Notes: generated by a model from the letters alone, not told the origin. Shown: positions 27,194 through 35,797, counted from the first letter of the stretch. The stretch: 64,000 nucleotides of DNA from Paenibacillus tyrphae (GCF_027925525.1 NZ_BSDJ01000004.1:124001-188000), one strand, 5' to 3'. A program made the numbers and translations.

Positions 27194-27862
27194 ATGGTCA
27201 CACCATTCCCATTCATTAGAAACCATCAATATAATTTCATCAAAAAGCAGGTCGAGCTGCTGGAGCGGGCCTGCCATTCCGTTACCGATCCGAAAGTGGT
27301 GGAATCGGTAAGATATAGCGTTCACTTCAATATTATGGAGGCATTCATGGATGCCACCGAGCTTCAAAGGCAAGTATTGGAAAAGATTTCCGCTTTGCGT
27401 GCGGAGGTAGAGTTCCGGGATTATTTGCATTCGTTGGAGCCTTATTTGGTGCAGTTTCCGGAAGTGACGGGAAAACAGCTTGCCAAGCTGTTCCCCAAAA
27501 ACAAAAAGCTGAAGCATCCCGATTTAACCGCGATCGATTACCGTTATGTCACATATCTTGGCTGGGTGGACATCGCGACAAATAAATTGTTCATCGTGTA
27601 CCGTCTGGACGGGCAACTCGTCGGCATCGAAGGAAGATATATCCCGGCGAATAAAAGCGTATGCTTTTTGTGCAACCGGCATGCGGAAGTTGCGTTGTTT
27701 ACGGCGGTCACCAGATCGAAGCCGGCGAACGCTTCGCCCGATTACTATAAGGCGATAGGCAACTATTTGTGTGTGGACAGCGAGGTTTGCAATAAGAACA
27801 TTACGAATGTCACCGCGCTTGAAAGGTTCGTTCGAGAGGTGGTGGGAACTCATGAATCGTAA
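27194..27862 (+). CDS. FusB/FusC-type EF-G-binding protein
   Basis: 222 residues in the two-domain FusB layout. A helical N-terminal half (FIRNHQYNFIKKQVELLE...) is followed by a C-terminal treble-clef zinc finger with four Cys: CFLCNRH, then GNYLCVDSEVCN. In the known family the zinc domain binds the C-terminal domains of EF-G and frees EF-G stalled by fusidic acid. AGGGG precedes the ATG, the leader looks regulated, and the MFS gene overlaps its end by 11 nt. Whether it gives fusidic-acid tolerance here is inference. Confidence 0.85.
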   Translation: MVTPFPFIRNHQYNFIKKQVELLERACHSVTDPKVVESVRYSVHFNIMEAFMDATELQRQVLEKISALRAEVEFRDYLHSLEPYLVQFPEVTGKQLAKLFPKNKKLKHPDLTAIDYRYVTYLGWVDIATNKLFIVYRLDGQLVGIEGRYIPANKSVCFLCNRHAEVALFTAVTRSKPANASPDYYKAIGNYLCVDSEVCNKNITNVTALERFVREVVGTHES

Positions 27863-29252
27863 TTGGGTTCTCGTATCCATTCTCATCGTCATGTTCTTGA
27901 GCGCGATGGAAGCGACGATCGTCACTACGGCGATGAAATCCATCGTCGACGATTTGAAGGGCATGGAACTGATGAACATGACGTTCTCCGTTTACCTGCT
28001 CGTCACGGCCGTCACCGTGCCGATTTACGGTAAGCTCGCTGATCTATACGGCCGCAAGCGCATTCTTATGATCGCCATCGCCGTTTTTTTGCTCGGCTCC
28101 GTCCTCTGCGGGGCGGCGGCAACGATGCTGCAGCTTGTCATCTTTCGGGCCGTGCAGGCGCTGGGCGCCGGGGCGATCTTTCCGATCACGATGACCATTA
28201 TTGGCGACATCTATACGCCGGAGGAACAGACGCGGCTGCAGGGGATTTTCAGCAGCGTATGGGCTCTGTCCAGCATCGTCGGCCCGCTGATCGGAGGGCT
28301 GATCGTCCAATTCGCCGACTGGCGATGGATTTTCTTCCTCAACCTGCCGCTCGGTCTGGCGTCGCTGCTGCTGCTCTCGTTCGCGTTCCGGGAGACATTC
28401 CGGCCGGTGGGCAGATCCATCGATTGGTTCGGGGCGATCTCGTTCCTGACGAGCATTTCGTCGCTGCTCATCGTGCTGCTATTCGGGGGAGAGAGCGGCT
28501 TCGTTTCGCCGGTCAATCTGCTGTTTGCAGCTATGTTCGTGCTGTTCGGCATCATTTTTGTGGCGGTCGAGCGGCGCGTATCCGAGCCGTTCATGCCGCT
28601 GGAGCTGTTTCGGAACAAGGTTATCCTGATTCCGAACCTGTTCAGTTTTCTGGCGTACGCCTTTCCTATCGCGACGACGGTCTATTTCCCGCTTTGGCTG
28701 CAATCGCTCATGCATCAGTCGCCGATCGTGTCGGGCTTCGCGGTCGCCATCGCGACGGTCGGATGGCCGCTCGGCGCCACAGTCGCGGGCAAGCTCATGC
28801 GACGGATTTCGCCCAAGCAGGTAGCCGTCCTCGGAGCAGGTCTGCTCGTCTTCAGCGGTCTGATGCTGGCAACGATTACGACGGCAACGCCGGTACCGGT
28901 GTTCTTCGTCATCATGCTTTTGGCGGGTTTCGGTCTCGGTGTTAGCCGAACCGTGCTCGCGATTCTGATGCAAAACGCGGTCGAGAATCGCCAGCGCGGC
29001 ATTGCCATGTCGACGAGCGCACTCATGAACACGCTAGGTCAGACGGTGTTTATCGCGATTTTCGGCGTCGTGTTCAATGCATTCGCGTCCACTGGCGAAA
29101 CCGCGGATCTGGCGCACGGCATCCACGTCGTCTTCGTCTGCGTCTCCGCTGTTACGGTGCTGGCTTTTCTGGTCTCACTGGGGCTTCCGGGCATTTCCAA
29201 CCGGGAGCTGTTCGGCAGCGGAAAAGGCGCTGCGGTGCAAAAGAAAACGTAG
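27852..29252 (+). CDS. MFS drug efflux transporter (DHA2, EmrB-like)
   Basis: 466 residues, about 14 membrane segments. It starts MNRNWVLVSILIVMFLSAMEATIV, with motif A GKLADLYGRKR after TM2 and motif C-like ALGAGAIFP and VGPLIGG repeats. Start codon ATG 27852 lies within the end of the FusB-type gene in another frame, implying coupled translation. A proton-driven exporter of toxic compounds; pairing with an EF-G-binding factor suggests a joint antibiotic response. Confidence 0.9.
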   Translation: MNRNWVLVSILIVMFLSAMEATIVTTAMKSIVDDLKGMELMNMTFSVYLLVTAVTVPIYGKLADLYGRKRILMIAIAVFLLGSVLCGAAATMLQLVIFRAVQALGAGAIFPITMTIIGDIYTPEEQTRLQGIFSSVWALSSIVGPLIGGLIVQFADWRWIFFLNLPLGLASLLLLSFAFRETFRPVGRSIDWFGAISFLTSISSLLIVLLFGGESGFVSPVNLLFAAMFVLFGIIFVAVERRVSEPFMPLELFRNKVILIPNLFSFLAYAFPIATTVYFPLWLQSLMHQSPIVSGFAVAIATVGWPLGATVAGKLMRRISPKQVAVLGAGLLVFSGLMLATITTATPVPVFFVIMLLAGFGLGVSRTVLAILMQNAVENRQRGIAMSTSALMNTLGQTVFIAIFGVVFNAFASTGETADLAHGIHVVFVCVSAVTVLAFLVSLGLPGISNRELFGSGKGAAVQKKT

Positions 29253-29257
29253 ATAAG

Positions 29258-29310
29258 AAAAAGGCAGTTTCAGGGGGGAGGGCAATGTCACCCCCGAGCT
29301 GCCTTTTTTG
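29258..29310 (+). terminator. Terminator of the FusB-type/MFS operon
   Basis: AAAAAGGCAG and CTGCCTTTTT arms around a GC-rich loop, with a T run. Confidence 0.85.
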
Positions 29311-29339
29311 CTTTTTGATCAAAATAACCAATTTACGGA

Positions 29340-29385
29340 TTGACATAGCCGGGTTCGGGAAAATATAATGGTCATAGCAACTATA
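29340..29385 (+). promoter_or_regulatory. marR-type promoter with operator over the -10
   Basis: TTGACA (29340-29345), an 18-nt spacer and TATAAT (29364-29369). Positions 29364-29385 match the 22-bp palindrome at 29878 in 18 of 22 bases, with the right half ATAGCAACTATA intact, so the regulator would block its own promoter. Confidence 0.65.
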
Positions 29386-29413
29386 ATCATGTCGACTATG
29401 ATGGAGGCTGCCA

Positions 29414-29839
29414 TTGGAATTAGAAAAGTATATCGGCGTTATCGTACACCGCGCGGATTTGAAGCTTAACAATTATTATCAAAAGGTCGTTAACCCTTTC
29501 GATATTACCGTGGATCAATGGGAGATATTGGTCATTCTCTGGGAAAAGGAGGGGATCACCCAAAAAGAGCTTGCGGAAAGGCTGTATAAAGATCAGACGA
29601 ACATTGCCCGGATGCTGTTCAAGCTGGAAAAGAAGGGCTTCGTTCATCGCGTAACCCATGAGACGGACCGCAGATCGCTGCGGGTATATTTAACGCCGAA
29701 AGGCAGAGAAATCAAAGCGGAAATACTCGCTCCGTCGATCGAAGCTTATAAGAAAACGGTCGAAGGTTTGTCCGAGGAAGAAGTCGAGACCTTTAGAAGA
29801 ATACTTGCCGTTATGTATAATAACGTGAAGGATTTGTAG
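29414..29839 (+). CDS. MarR-family regulator
   Basis: 141 residues from TTG 29414 with GGAGG 6 nt upstream. Winged HTH: ITVDQWEILVILWEKEGITQKELAERLYKDQTNIARMLFKLEKKGFVHR, followed by wing residues ETDRRSLRVYLTPKG. It is followed by an MFS pump, and three copies of one palindrome surround the pair. Expected to repress both genes until a ligand binds. Confidence 0.9.
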   Translation: MELEKYIGVIVHRADLKLNNYYQKVVNPFDITVDQWEILVILWEKEGITQKELAERLYKDQTNIARMLFKLEKKGFVHRVTHETDRRSLRVYLTPKGREIKAEILAPSIEAYKKTVEGLSEEEVETFRRILAVMYNNVKDL

Positions 29840-29877
29840 AGATTTGCCCGTTTTACTGTTTTGCGTTTTTTTAATCA

Positions 29878-29899
29878 TATAGTTGCTATAGCAACTATA
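29878..29899. promoter_or_regulatory. Perfect MarR-type operator (central copy)
   Basis: A 22-bp perfect palindrome built from TATAGTTGCTA and its complement, 39 nt after the marR-type stop and 117 nt before the MFS start. It is the best of three copies. Confidence 0.6.
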
Positions 29900-29964
29900 G
29901 ACAAGACTATTTTTTGGGTTCTTTAATGCAGCTTAGGTGTTAACAGCTATAACTTTTTAGTTCT

Positions 29965-29986
29965 TATACTTGCTAAAGCAACTAAT
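29965..29986. promoter_or_regulatory. MarR-type operator, third copy
   Basis: Matches the 29878 palindrome in 18 of 22 bases (TATAC then TTGCTAAAGCAACTA). It sits 30 nt before the MFS start. Confidence 0.5.
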
Positions 29987-30015
29987 GTTCTAGCAATTAG
30001 ATTGAGGGTGAGAGA

Positions 30016-31392
30016 ATGGAAACAGGTGAGGTCAAGGCAGCTATTTTTGACTCGCGTTATCGGGCGTTGACCATCGGCATCATTTTGGCTGTGACTACCG
30101 TAGCGTTCGAAGGATTGGCGATTACGACCATCGCGCCGGATTTGGCGCAACATTTGAACGGCATTTCGTTATACGGCTGGATCTTCAGCGCATTTCTGTT
30201 GACGCAAATATTGGGCACGATGGTCATCGGCCAGCAAATCGGCAAAATCGGCGTGTATCGCTCTTTTTCTTTGTCTATCGTTATTTTTGTAGCCGGTATT
30301 TTGGTTGCCGCCACCTCCGCGAATATGCCGATGTTAATCACGGGGAGGGCGTTTCAAGGCTTTGGCGCAGGCGCTATTGTCACATGTGTGTACTACAGCA
30401 TTACTTTAAGCTATCCCGATGCGCTCCGGACGAAAATTTTGGCCGTGTTTTCCAGCGCCTATATTTTGCCCGCGTTGATCGGTCCGTATATTGCGGGCCT
30501 GCTGGCCGAATATGTCTCGTGGAGATTTGTGTTCTGGATTGTATTGCCCTTGATCGCGGTGGCCGTCTTGCTGACGCTTCCTTCCTTTCGTAAGCTTCAA
30601 ACGGCTAGCGCTCCGGTTCAAAAAAGCGGCCGCAAGGAAGGATACGCTGTATTGCTGACGGTAGGCACAGGGCTGCTGCTGAGCGGGTTGGGCTTTGCCT
30701 CCGATTGGAAGGGCATTGCGCTTGTACTTATCGGGTTGATCGTCATGGTCCGGCCACTGCAGCAACTGCTCCCTGCAGGAACGTTCACCGTCAAAAAAGG
30801 GCTGCCGGCCACCATTGTTTCAAGAGGGCTGTATGTCGCGTGCTATGTTGCCACCGAGAGCTATGTCGTCTTGGCGCTGACGGAAGTCAAAGGCTTGCCC
30901 GCAGACCTTACCGGATTGATCGTCGCCGCAGGTGCGTTAAGCTGGTCCGCCGCAGCGTGGCTGCAATCCAAACTGGACGAAAAGGATAGCGGACGCGGCA
31001 GAAAAAAACGGATTACAGCCGGTATCGGCTTAATGATCGTCGGCGTATCGCTGGTCATCACGGCTGTAGGACTGGAGAGCGGGGGAATTGGGTTTGCCGT
31101 CATCTCGCAAATCTTTACCGGCTTCAGCATTGGGTTGGCCAATCCGACGACAGGAGCGATTGCGCTGCAGCATGCCCGCTCAGGCGAGGAAGGCGAGATT
31201 TCCGCGTATCTTCAATTCGTCGACGCTTTTTGCCCGGGAGTGAGCATTGGTATAGGCGGAGCTTTAATCGCGGTAAGCGAGCATTTTAGCCAAGGCATCT
31301 TTATGGGGATCATGCTGGCTTTAGTGGTTCAACTGCTCTTCATCGTCCTGAGCTTTCTTATCTCTTTCCGTATTGCCAAGAGAGCCGATTAA
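30016..31392 (+). CDS. MFS efflux transporter under MarR-type control
   Basis: 458 residues, about 14 membrane segments. The N-terminal LTIGIILAVTTVAFEGLAITTIAPDL is typical of drug:H+ antiporters; FQGFGAGAIVTCVYY is in the motif C region. GAGGGTGAGAG precedes the ATG. Operators at 29878 and 29965 lie in its promoter region. Its stop overlaps the convergent hydrolase gene by 4 nt. Confidence 0.88.
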   Translation: METGEVKAAIFDSRYRALTIGIILAVTTVAFEGLAITTIAPDLAQHLNGISLYGWIFSAFLLTQILGTMVIGQQIGKIGVYRSFSLSIVIFVAGILVAATSANMPMLITGRAFQGFGAGAIVTCVYYSITLSYPDALRTKILAVFSSAYILPALIGPYIAGLLAEYVSWRFVFWIVLPLIAVAVLLTLPSFRKLQTASAPVQKSGRKEGYAVLLTVGTGLLLSGLGFASDWKGIALVLIGLIVMVRPLQQLLPAGTFTVKKGLPATIVSRGLYVACYVATESYVVLALTEVKGLPADLTGLIVAAGALSWSAAAWLQSKLDEKDSGRGRKKRITAGIGLMIVGVSLVITAVGLESGGIGFAVISQIFTGFSIGLANPTTGAIALQHARSGEEGEISAYLQFVDAFCPGVSIGIGGALIAVSEHFSQGIFMGIMLALVVQLLFIVLSFLISFRIAKRAD

Positions 31393-32444
31393 CCTTCCAT
31401 AAACAGCTTCTTGGTCAGCATGGTGGCTAAATGATCGACAGACATCACTGGAATGCCAATCAGAGGCGCGATTTGACTCCAAATCGAAGAGCCGTGGTTT
31501 GACAAAATAACCAGCCCCATCTCTTTTTCGCGGTTAAACGTGATAAAGGAACTCGATCCATACGTTCCTCCGTTGTGCCAATGCGTAGTCGTGCCGTCCT
31601 TTTCTTTGTACCTCATCCAACCGAAACCGATACCGATCCCTCGGCCCGGCATCATAGCATAATGCTCCTCCAAGCATTCTGCAATCGCCGGGCCGAGGGG
31701 AGAGTCGAAATGGCTTAAATGCGCATCCAAATAGTTAAGCATATCGGTTATCGTCGAACGGACCGCCCCGGCGCCCCCCAGCGTATCAAAGAAGTCCCAA
31801 TGCCGCATGGGCTTGCCTTTGGAATTAAACACAGGAAGAAGCTGTCCGGCCGGCTGTCGGCTCATGCCTGTCCCAGAATCCGTCATGCCAAGAGGATTAA
31901 ATATATGTCCGGCCAGCGCTTCATTCAAGCTTATGCCCAACCGTCTGGACAGTAGCCAGCCAAGTAAGCCGAAGCCGTAATTGGAATAGCGGTGCTTGCT
32001 GTTCTTCTTGGGACTCTCCGACAAAACAGCTTCGATTAAGCGGGTATCGTCATAATTCGCGTAAGGATTCAACCGATCGGTGATGGCAGATCTAAAATTC
32101 CCCGGTACGTCAGGCAGGCCGGCGGTATGCGTAACAAGCTCCAACAGCGTGGTTTGATTGGCAAATGAGCTGGAAGACCATTCCGGAACGAAAGTCGAAA
32201 GCCGATCGGAGCGGCTCCACATCCCGTTCTGTTCTCCTATTGCGAGTAATAGACCGATCAAGGTTTTGGTAATTGAGCCGATCTCATAGATCGACTTCGG
32301 GCAGCCAACTTCTTCGGATTGTTGCCCAGTCCATATCGTTCGTGCGGATTTCCGGATCAAACCGACCGTTAAACGATGTGTCGGGAGATTCGCCCATCGG
32401 TGAATGCGTTTCTGAGACATGATATTTGCTATAGCGTTATCCAA
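31389..32444 (-). CDS. Serine beta-lactamase/penicillin-binding-like hydrolase
   Basis: 351 residues of the class C-like beta-lactamase family. The SxxK motif is in IGSITKTLIG, the Tyr motif is YSNYGFGLLGWL, and HNGGTYGSS takes the KTG place. No signal peptide is evident, so it is probably a cytoplasmic esterase or peptidase rather than a secreted beta-lactamase. Confidence 0.85.
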   Translation of the reverse strand: MDNAIANIMSQKRIHRWANLPTHRLTVGLIRKSARTIWTGQQSEEVGCPKSIYEIGSITKTLIGLLLAIGEQNGMWSRSDRLSTFVPEWSSSSFANQTTLLELVTHTAGLPDVPGNFRSAITDRLNPYANYDDTRLIEAVLSESPKKNSKHRYSNYGFGLLGWLLSRRLGISLNEALAGHIFNPLGMTDSGTGMSRQPAGQLLPVFNSKGKPMRHWDFFDTLGGAGAVRSTITDMLNYLDAHLSHFDSPLGPAIAECLEEHYAMMPGRGIGIGFGWMRYKEKDGTTTHWHNGGTYGSSSFITFNREKEMGLVILSNHGSSIWSQIAPLIGIPVMSVDHLATMLTKKLFMEG

Positions 32445-32523
32445 GCTAACTCACCTCGATTAGCGTTTTTTATTTATGATATTGTTATGATATCACTATT
32501 AGAAGTTATTTACAATTAGTGCA

Positions 32524-32800
32524 TAAAAAATATACGTCGTCCTTTCGGGGCGACCAAAGTGTTGAGAAAGTGGTCAAAAGGGATAATAGAGGTTACGAAG
32601 AGGTGGGGTATCCACTTCCGACCGCTGTTGTCCTCGGGAAATTTGATTGGAAGCCGCTTAACAGCGGACATTTCCCGAAGACAAAGGCGGCCGCTATCGC
32701 TTCTCCAGTGGATACCCCACTTCCGTATGCATCTCTATTTTTGTTAAAGTCCACTTTCTCAACAAGCTCGTCGTCCTTTCGGGGCGACGTATATTTTTTA
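32524..32800. repeat. Long inverted-repeat (hairpin) element
   Basis: A 277-bp unit that can fold back on itself. The outer 16-bp arms are perfect (32524-32539 and 32785-32800); next come 13-bp perfect arms (32561-32573 and 32751-32763) and a 16/17 match around GTGGGGTATCCACT (32600-32616 and 32707-32723), then an inner TCGGGAAAT/ATTTCCCGA stem. A small GTCGTCC hairpin with TTTC loop occurs near both ends as a direct repeat. It has no convincing gene. It fills the 470-bp gap between the hydrolase and ArsR genes. Confidence 0.75.
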
Positions 32801-32882
32801 GGGTATTCGGATTTTATAGTGGAGACAAACTAAAAACATTTCACTTATAAATCGGAGAATATGGTGGTATTTTGCTAAAGCC

Positions 32883-32910
32883 TTGATTTGGAGCAATATC
32901 GTAGTACAAT
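32883..32910 (+). promoter_or_regulatory. Promoter of arsR-type gene, leaderless layout
   Basis: TTGATT (32883-32888), a 16-nt spacer and TACAAT (32905-32910). The -10 ends only 6 nt before the ATG, so transcription should begin at or near the start codon. Confidence 0.5.
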
Positions 32911-32916
32911 GGTTTT

Positions 32917-33207
32917 ATGACTACTCAAATAATGTTTAATGATGAGCAAAGGGTCAAAATATTTAAGGCATTAGCTGATGAAACAAGACTGGATATCATT
33001 CGAACTCTGTACACCAACAAGAAGGAGATGAATTGCGGAGAAGTAATGGACATTCGCGATACTTCGAAATCGAATACTTCGTATCATTTGCGCACATTAA
33101 GGGAGGCGAAATTGATCAAGGTACGAAAAGAAGCTCAAACGAAGTATATGAGTATCGATATAGAGACTTTTCAAACTTACTTGCCCGGATTTCTGGATAC
33201 GCTGTAG
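32917..33207 (+). CDS. ArsR-family regulator
   Basis: 96 residues with a winged HTH (RVKIFKALADETRLDIIRTLY...TSKSNTSYHLRTLREAKLIKVRKEAQTKYMSID). Few Cys, so it is probably not a classical metal sensor. No ribosome site precedes the ATG. It lies 79 nt before the MFS gene, which it probably controls. Confidence 0.85.
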   Translation: MTTQIMFNDEQRVKIFKALADETRLDIIRTLYTNKKEMNCGEVMDIRDTSKSNTSYHLRTLREAKLIKVRKEAQTKYMSIDIETFQTYLPGFLDTL

Positions 33208-33286
33208 AAAGAAATCTATTTTTTTGTTCATTAGTTCAATAGTTATTCAACTACAAAACTAATTGCGATAGGAGAAGGTAATAAGC

Positions 33287-34468
33287 ATGAAAAAATTAAC
33301 AGCATTATTTTTCCTCATCATGTTTGTGATCGGTACGGATACATTTTTGATTTCTCCACTCATCCCCACTCTTCAGAGCTTGTTTCATATCTCGACCGAG
33401 TATTCCGGTTGGATGGTGGGAGCCTATGCTTTAGGTTATGCCGTATTTGCACTGATTGCCGGGCCGCTTTCCGATGGATGGGATCGAAAAAAAGTGATGC
33501 TTTACGGCATGGTTTGCTTCTCGGTTTCAACCATATTATGCGGCTTTGCCACAGGCTTTTGGTCGATGTTTTTATTCCGTTTTTTAGCCGGAGTCAGCGC
33601 AGCATTTACAGCGCCTCAAGTCTGGGCCTCCATTTCTGCTCTGTTTCCTGCGCCCAAGATCGCCAAAGTATCAGGAATCGTAATGGCAGGCTTGGCTGCT
33701 TCCCAAGCGTTCGGGACACCTATTGGAAGCCTGCTTGCTACAACCCATTGGTCTTATCCTTTTTTTACAATCGGTGTATGCTCGTTGTTGGTGGCGATAT
33801 GTATTTTTTATGCTTTGCCCGAAATGAAACCGAAGCAAGACCAAAGATCCAAGATTCCAATATTTAAAAGATACGTCCCACTATTGACAAGCCGAATAGC
33901 GAGAAGGTCTTTCCTGGCTCATTTCTTCTTTCAATGTGGATTTTTTGCTGCCTTTTCTTTCATTGGAAAATGGATGACGGACCGCTTTCACCTTTCGATT
34001 GATCAAGTGGGGTACGTGATGTTTTTTCTTGGTCTTGGAAATATGGTCGGGAGCATTAGCGGTGCTTATGTGATCAAAAGGTTGAACCGATTGAATACAA
34101 TGGTAGTGGGTTTTCTTGTTTCGATTGCATGCTTTATTGCTTTGCCTCACCTGTCGTCGGTTGCGGCTTTTGAAGGTGTATACTTTTTAATTTTTGTTAA
34201 TATGGGAATCGCATTTCCGCTGATTTTGGGACTGCTGAATTCGTTAAATCCGACAATCCGCGGCACGATCTCAAGCTTGGCCAATTCGATCATGTACGCT
34301 GCGACAACACTCGGCTCTTGGGTCGCAGGCTTGATTTATGCGACTTTTAACGGTTTTTCCGCCGTAGGCATATTTGCGGCTATTTGCTTTGCCGGTTCAT
34401 TGTTATCTTTTATATTCAGTGGTATTTTGACTACTCACTCGAAAACGAAAAAGGAACTTGCATCTTAA
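33287..34468 (+). CDS. MFS transporter (DHA1, YbcL/AraJ-like)
   Basis: 393 residues, 12 predicted membrane segments. It starts KKLTALFFLIMFVIGTDTFLISPLIPTL; motif A is AGPLSDGWDRKKVM. A ribosome site GGAGAAGG precedes the ATG. The stop codon touches the transposase start, so this pump is transcribed into the transposase gene. Confidence 0.88.
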   Translation: MKKLTALFFLIMFVIGTDTFLISPLIPTLQSLFHISTEYSGWMVGAYALGYAVFALIAGPLSDGWDRKKVMLYGMVCFSVSTILCGFATGFWSMFLFRFLAGVSAAFTAPQVWASISALFPAPKIAKVSGIVMAGLAASQAFGTPIGSLLATTHWSYPFFTIGVCSLLVAICIFYALPEMKPKQDQRSKIPIFKRYVPLLTSRIARRSFLAHFFFQCGFFAAFSFIGKWMTDRFHLSIDQVGYVMFFLGLGNMVGSISGAYVIKRLNRLNTMVVGFLVSIACFIALPHLSSVAAFEGVYFLIFVNMGIAFPLILGLLNSLNPTIRGTISSLANSIMYAATTLGSWVAGLIYATFNGFSAVGIFAAICFAGSLLSFIFSGILTTHSKTKKELAS

Positions 34469-35722
34469 ATGCATAGAAGAATTCAAATGGACGATATTCT
34501 AAATCTTCCAAAATTCAACATACTAAGTATTCGTGAGAATCAATTTGATTTTCTAATACAAGTGGTGGCGAGTTCTCCACCTTTAGCTTGCCCTCATTGT
34601 GGATGCAATGCGAACCTCTATAAGCACGATAACAGGGAACAGGTTTGTATGGATTTGCCTATCCACGGAAAGTGTGTAGGACTTCTTATAAAGCGTCAGA
34701 GGTATCGTTGTTGTGAATGTTCTCAAACCTTCTGGGAACATTTAGACCACACCATTGACGAAAGACGGAACTGCACCAAGCGATTGTTGACTTACATTGA
34801 GAAGCAGAGTCTTAAACGAACATTCGTCAGTATTTCAGAAGACGTAGGGCTTAGCGAAAAGACGATACGCAATATTTTTCGTGATTATATTAACCGTCTG
34901 AAAGAAACGTTACGATTTGAAACCCCTAATTGGCTTGGTATAGACGAAATTCACATGATGAAACCAAGATGCGTTTTGACCAACATCGAGGAACGTACTT
35001 TGTTAGACGTTCTGCCCAATCGGAGCAAGGAAACGGTTGTAGGCTACCTCTCACGCCTTCCAAACAGAGGACGAGTACAGTACGTTGCTATGAATATGTG
35101 GCAACCGTACAAGGACGCTGTAAAGACTGTATTGCCCAAGGCGACTATCATTATTGATAAATGTCACGTTGTCCGTATGGCGAATCAAGCGTTAGAAACC
35201 ATCCGCAAACAGCTTCGAGAGGGCTTAAAACCGAAGGAACGTCGGGGGCTTATGCACGACCGTTTTATCCTTCTGAAACGCCACAAAGAGCTCACGGAGA
35301 TGGAAAAGATAACGCTTGACCTGTGGACTGAGAATCACCCCTCTCTCGGTATTGCGTATGAATTAAAGGAGTCCTTTTTCGATATTTGGGAAAGCGATAC
35401 AAGACAAAAGGCATTCCTCAAATACCACGTTTGGAAATCTAAAATACCCAAAGAGCTCCAATCCGCTTTTGAGCCTCTTACAAAGGCTATGGCAAACTGG
35501 GAAGAAGAGATATTCGCCTACTTCGACCATCGTATTACAAACGCCTATACGGAGTCTCTGAACAGCCTTGTCCATGTCATTAACCGTTTGGGGAGAGGCT
35601 ACTCATTTGAAGCCCTACGAGCCAAAGTTCTCTTTACAGAAGGACTTACAAAGGAGCGTGGAGAACTTCTTGGTATCGACATTTCAACCATGATAGAGAA
35701 ATTGGAGAAGGGCGAATTATAA
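34469..35722 (+). CDS. ISL3-family transposase
   Basis: 417 residues, full length for the family. An N-terminal zinc-ribbon (CPHCGCN and CCECSQTFWEH) is followed by an HTH and a DDE domain: LGIDEIH, IIIDKCHVVRMANQA and NAYTESLNSLVH. ATG 34469 follows the MFS stop directly; ATG 34487 (MDDILNLPKFNIL) matches where relatives usually begin and may be the true start. The frame is intact, so it may be active. Confidence 0.92.
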   Translation: MHRRIQMDDILNLPKFNILSIRENQFDFLIQVVASSPPLACPHCGCNANLYKHDNREQVCMDLPIHGKCVGLLIKRQRYRCCECSQTFWEHLDHTIDERRNCTKRLLTYIEKQSLKRTFVSISEDVGLSEKTIRNIFRDYINRLKETLRFETPNWLGIDEIHMMKPRCVLTNIEERTLLDVLPNRSKETVVGYLSRLPNRGRVQYVAMNMWQPYKDAVKTVLPKATIIIDKCHVVRMANQALETIRKQLREGLKPKERRGLMHDRFILLKRHKELTEMEKITLDLWTENHPSLGIAYELKESFFDIWESDTRQKAFLKYHVWKSKIPKELQSAFEPLTKAMANWEEEIFAYFDHRITNAYTESLNSLVHVINRLGRGYSFEALRAKVLFTEGLTKERGELLGIDISTMIEKLEKGEL

Positions 35723-35730
35723 GCCCTTTT
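35708..35730 (+). terminator. Terminator at the transposase end
   Basis: AAGGGC/GCCCTTT arms overlap the transposase stop and run into TTTT. Confidence 0.55.
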
Positions 35731-35797
35731 CCACTATAAAAAGGGGAGGAAACGATTGGAAGGACCGATGTAAGTGAATGACAAGGAGAATCCATAT

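Larger units (their letters stand above)
32812..35741 (+). mobile_element. Candidate ISL3-type element with ArsR and MFS passenger genes
   Basis: A 12-bp exact inverted repeat, TTTTATAGTGGA at 32812-32823 and its complement at 35730-35741, brackets an arsR gene, an MFS gene and an ISL3-type transposase on one strand. The MFS stop is directly followed by the transposase ATG. I see no 8-bp target duplication at these ends, so the borders are provisional. ISL3 elements with passenger genes are known as a class. Confidence 0.5.

Noticed and set aside
32524-32800. CRISPR array or tandem-repeat reading of this locus
   Set aside because: Only one direct repeat pair exists; the structure is an inverted repeat and no cas gene is present.
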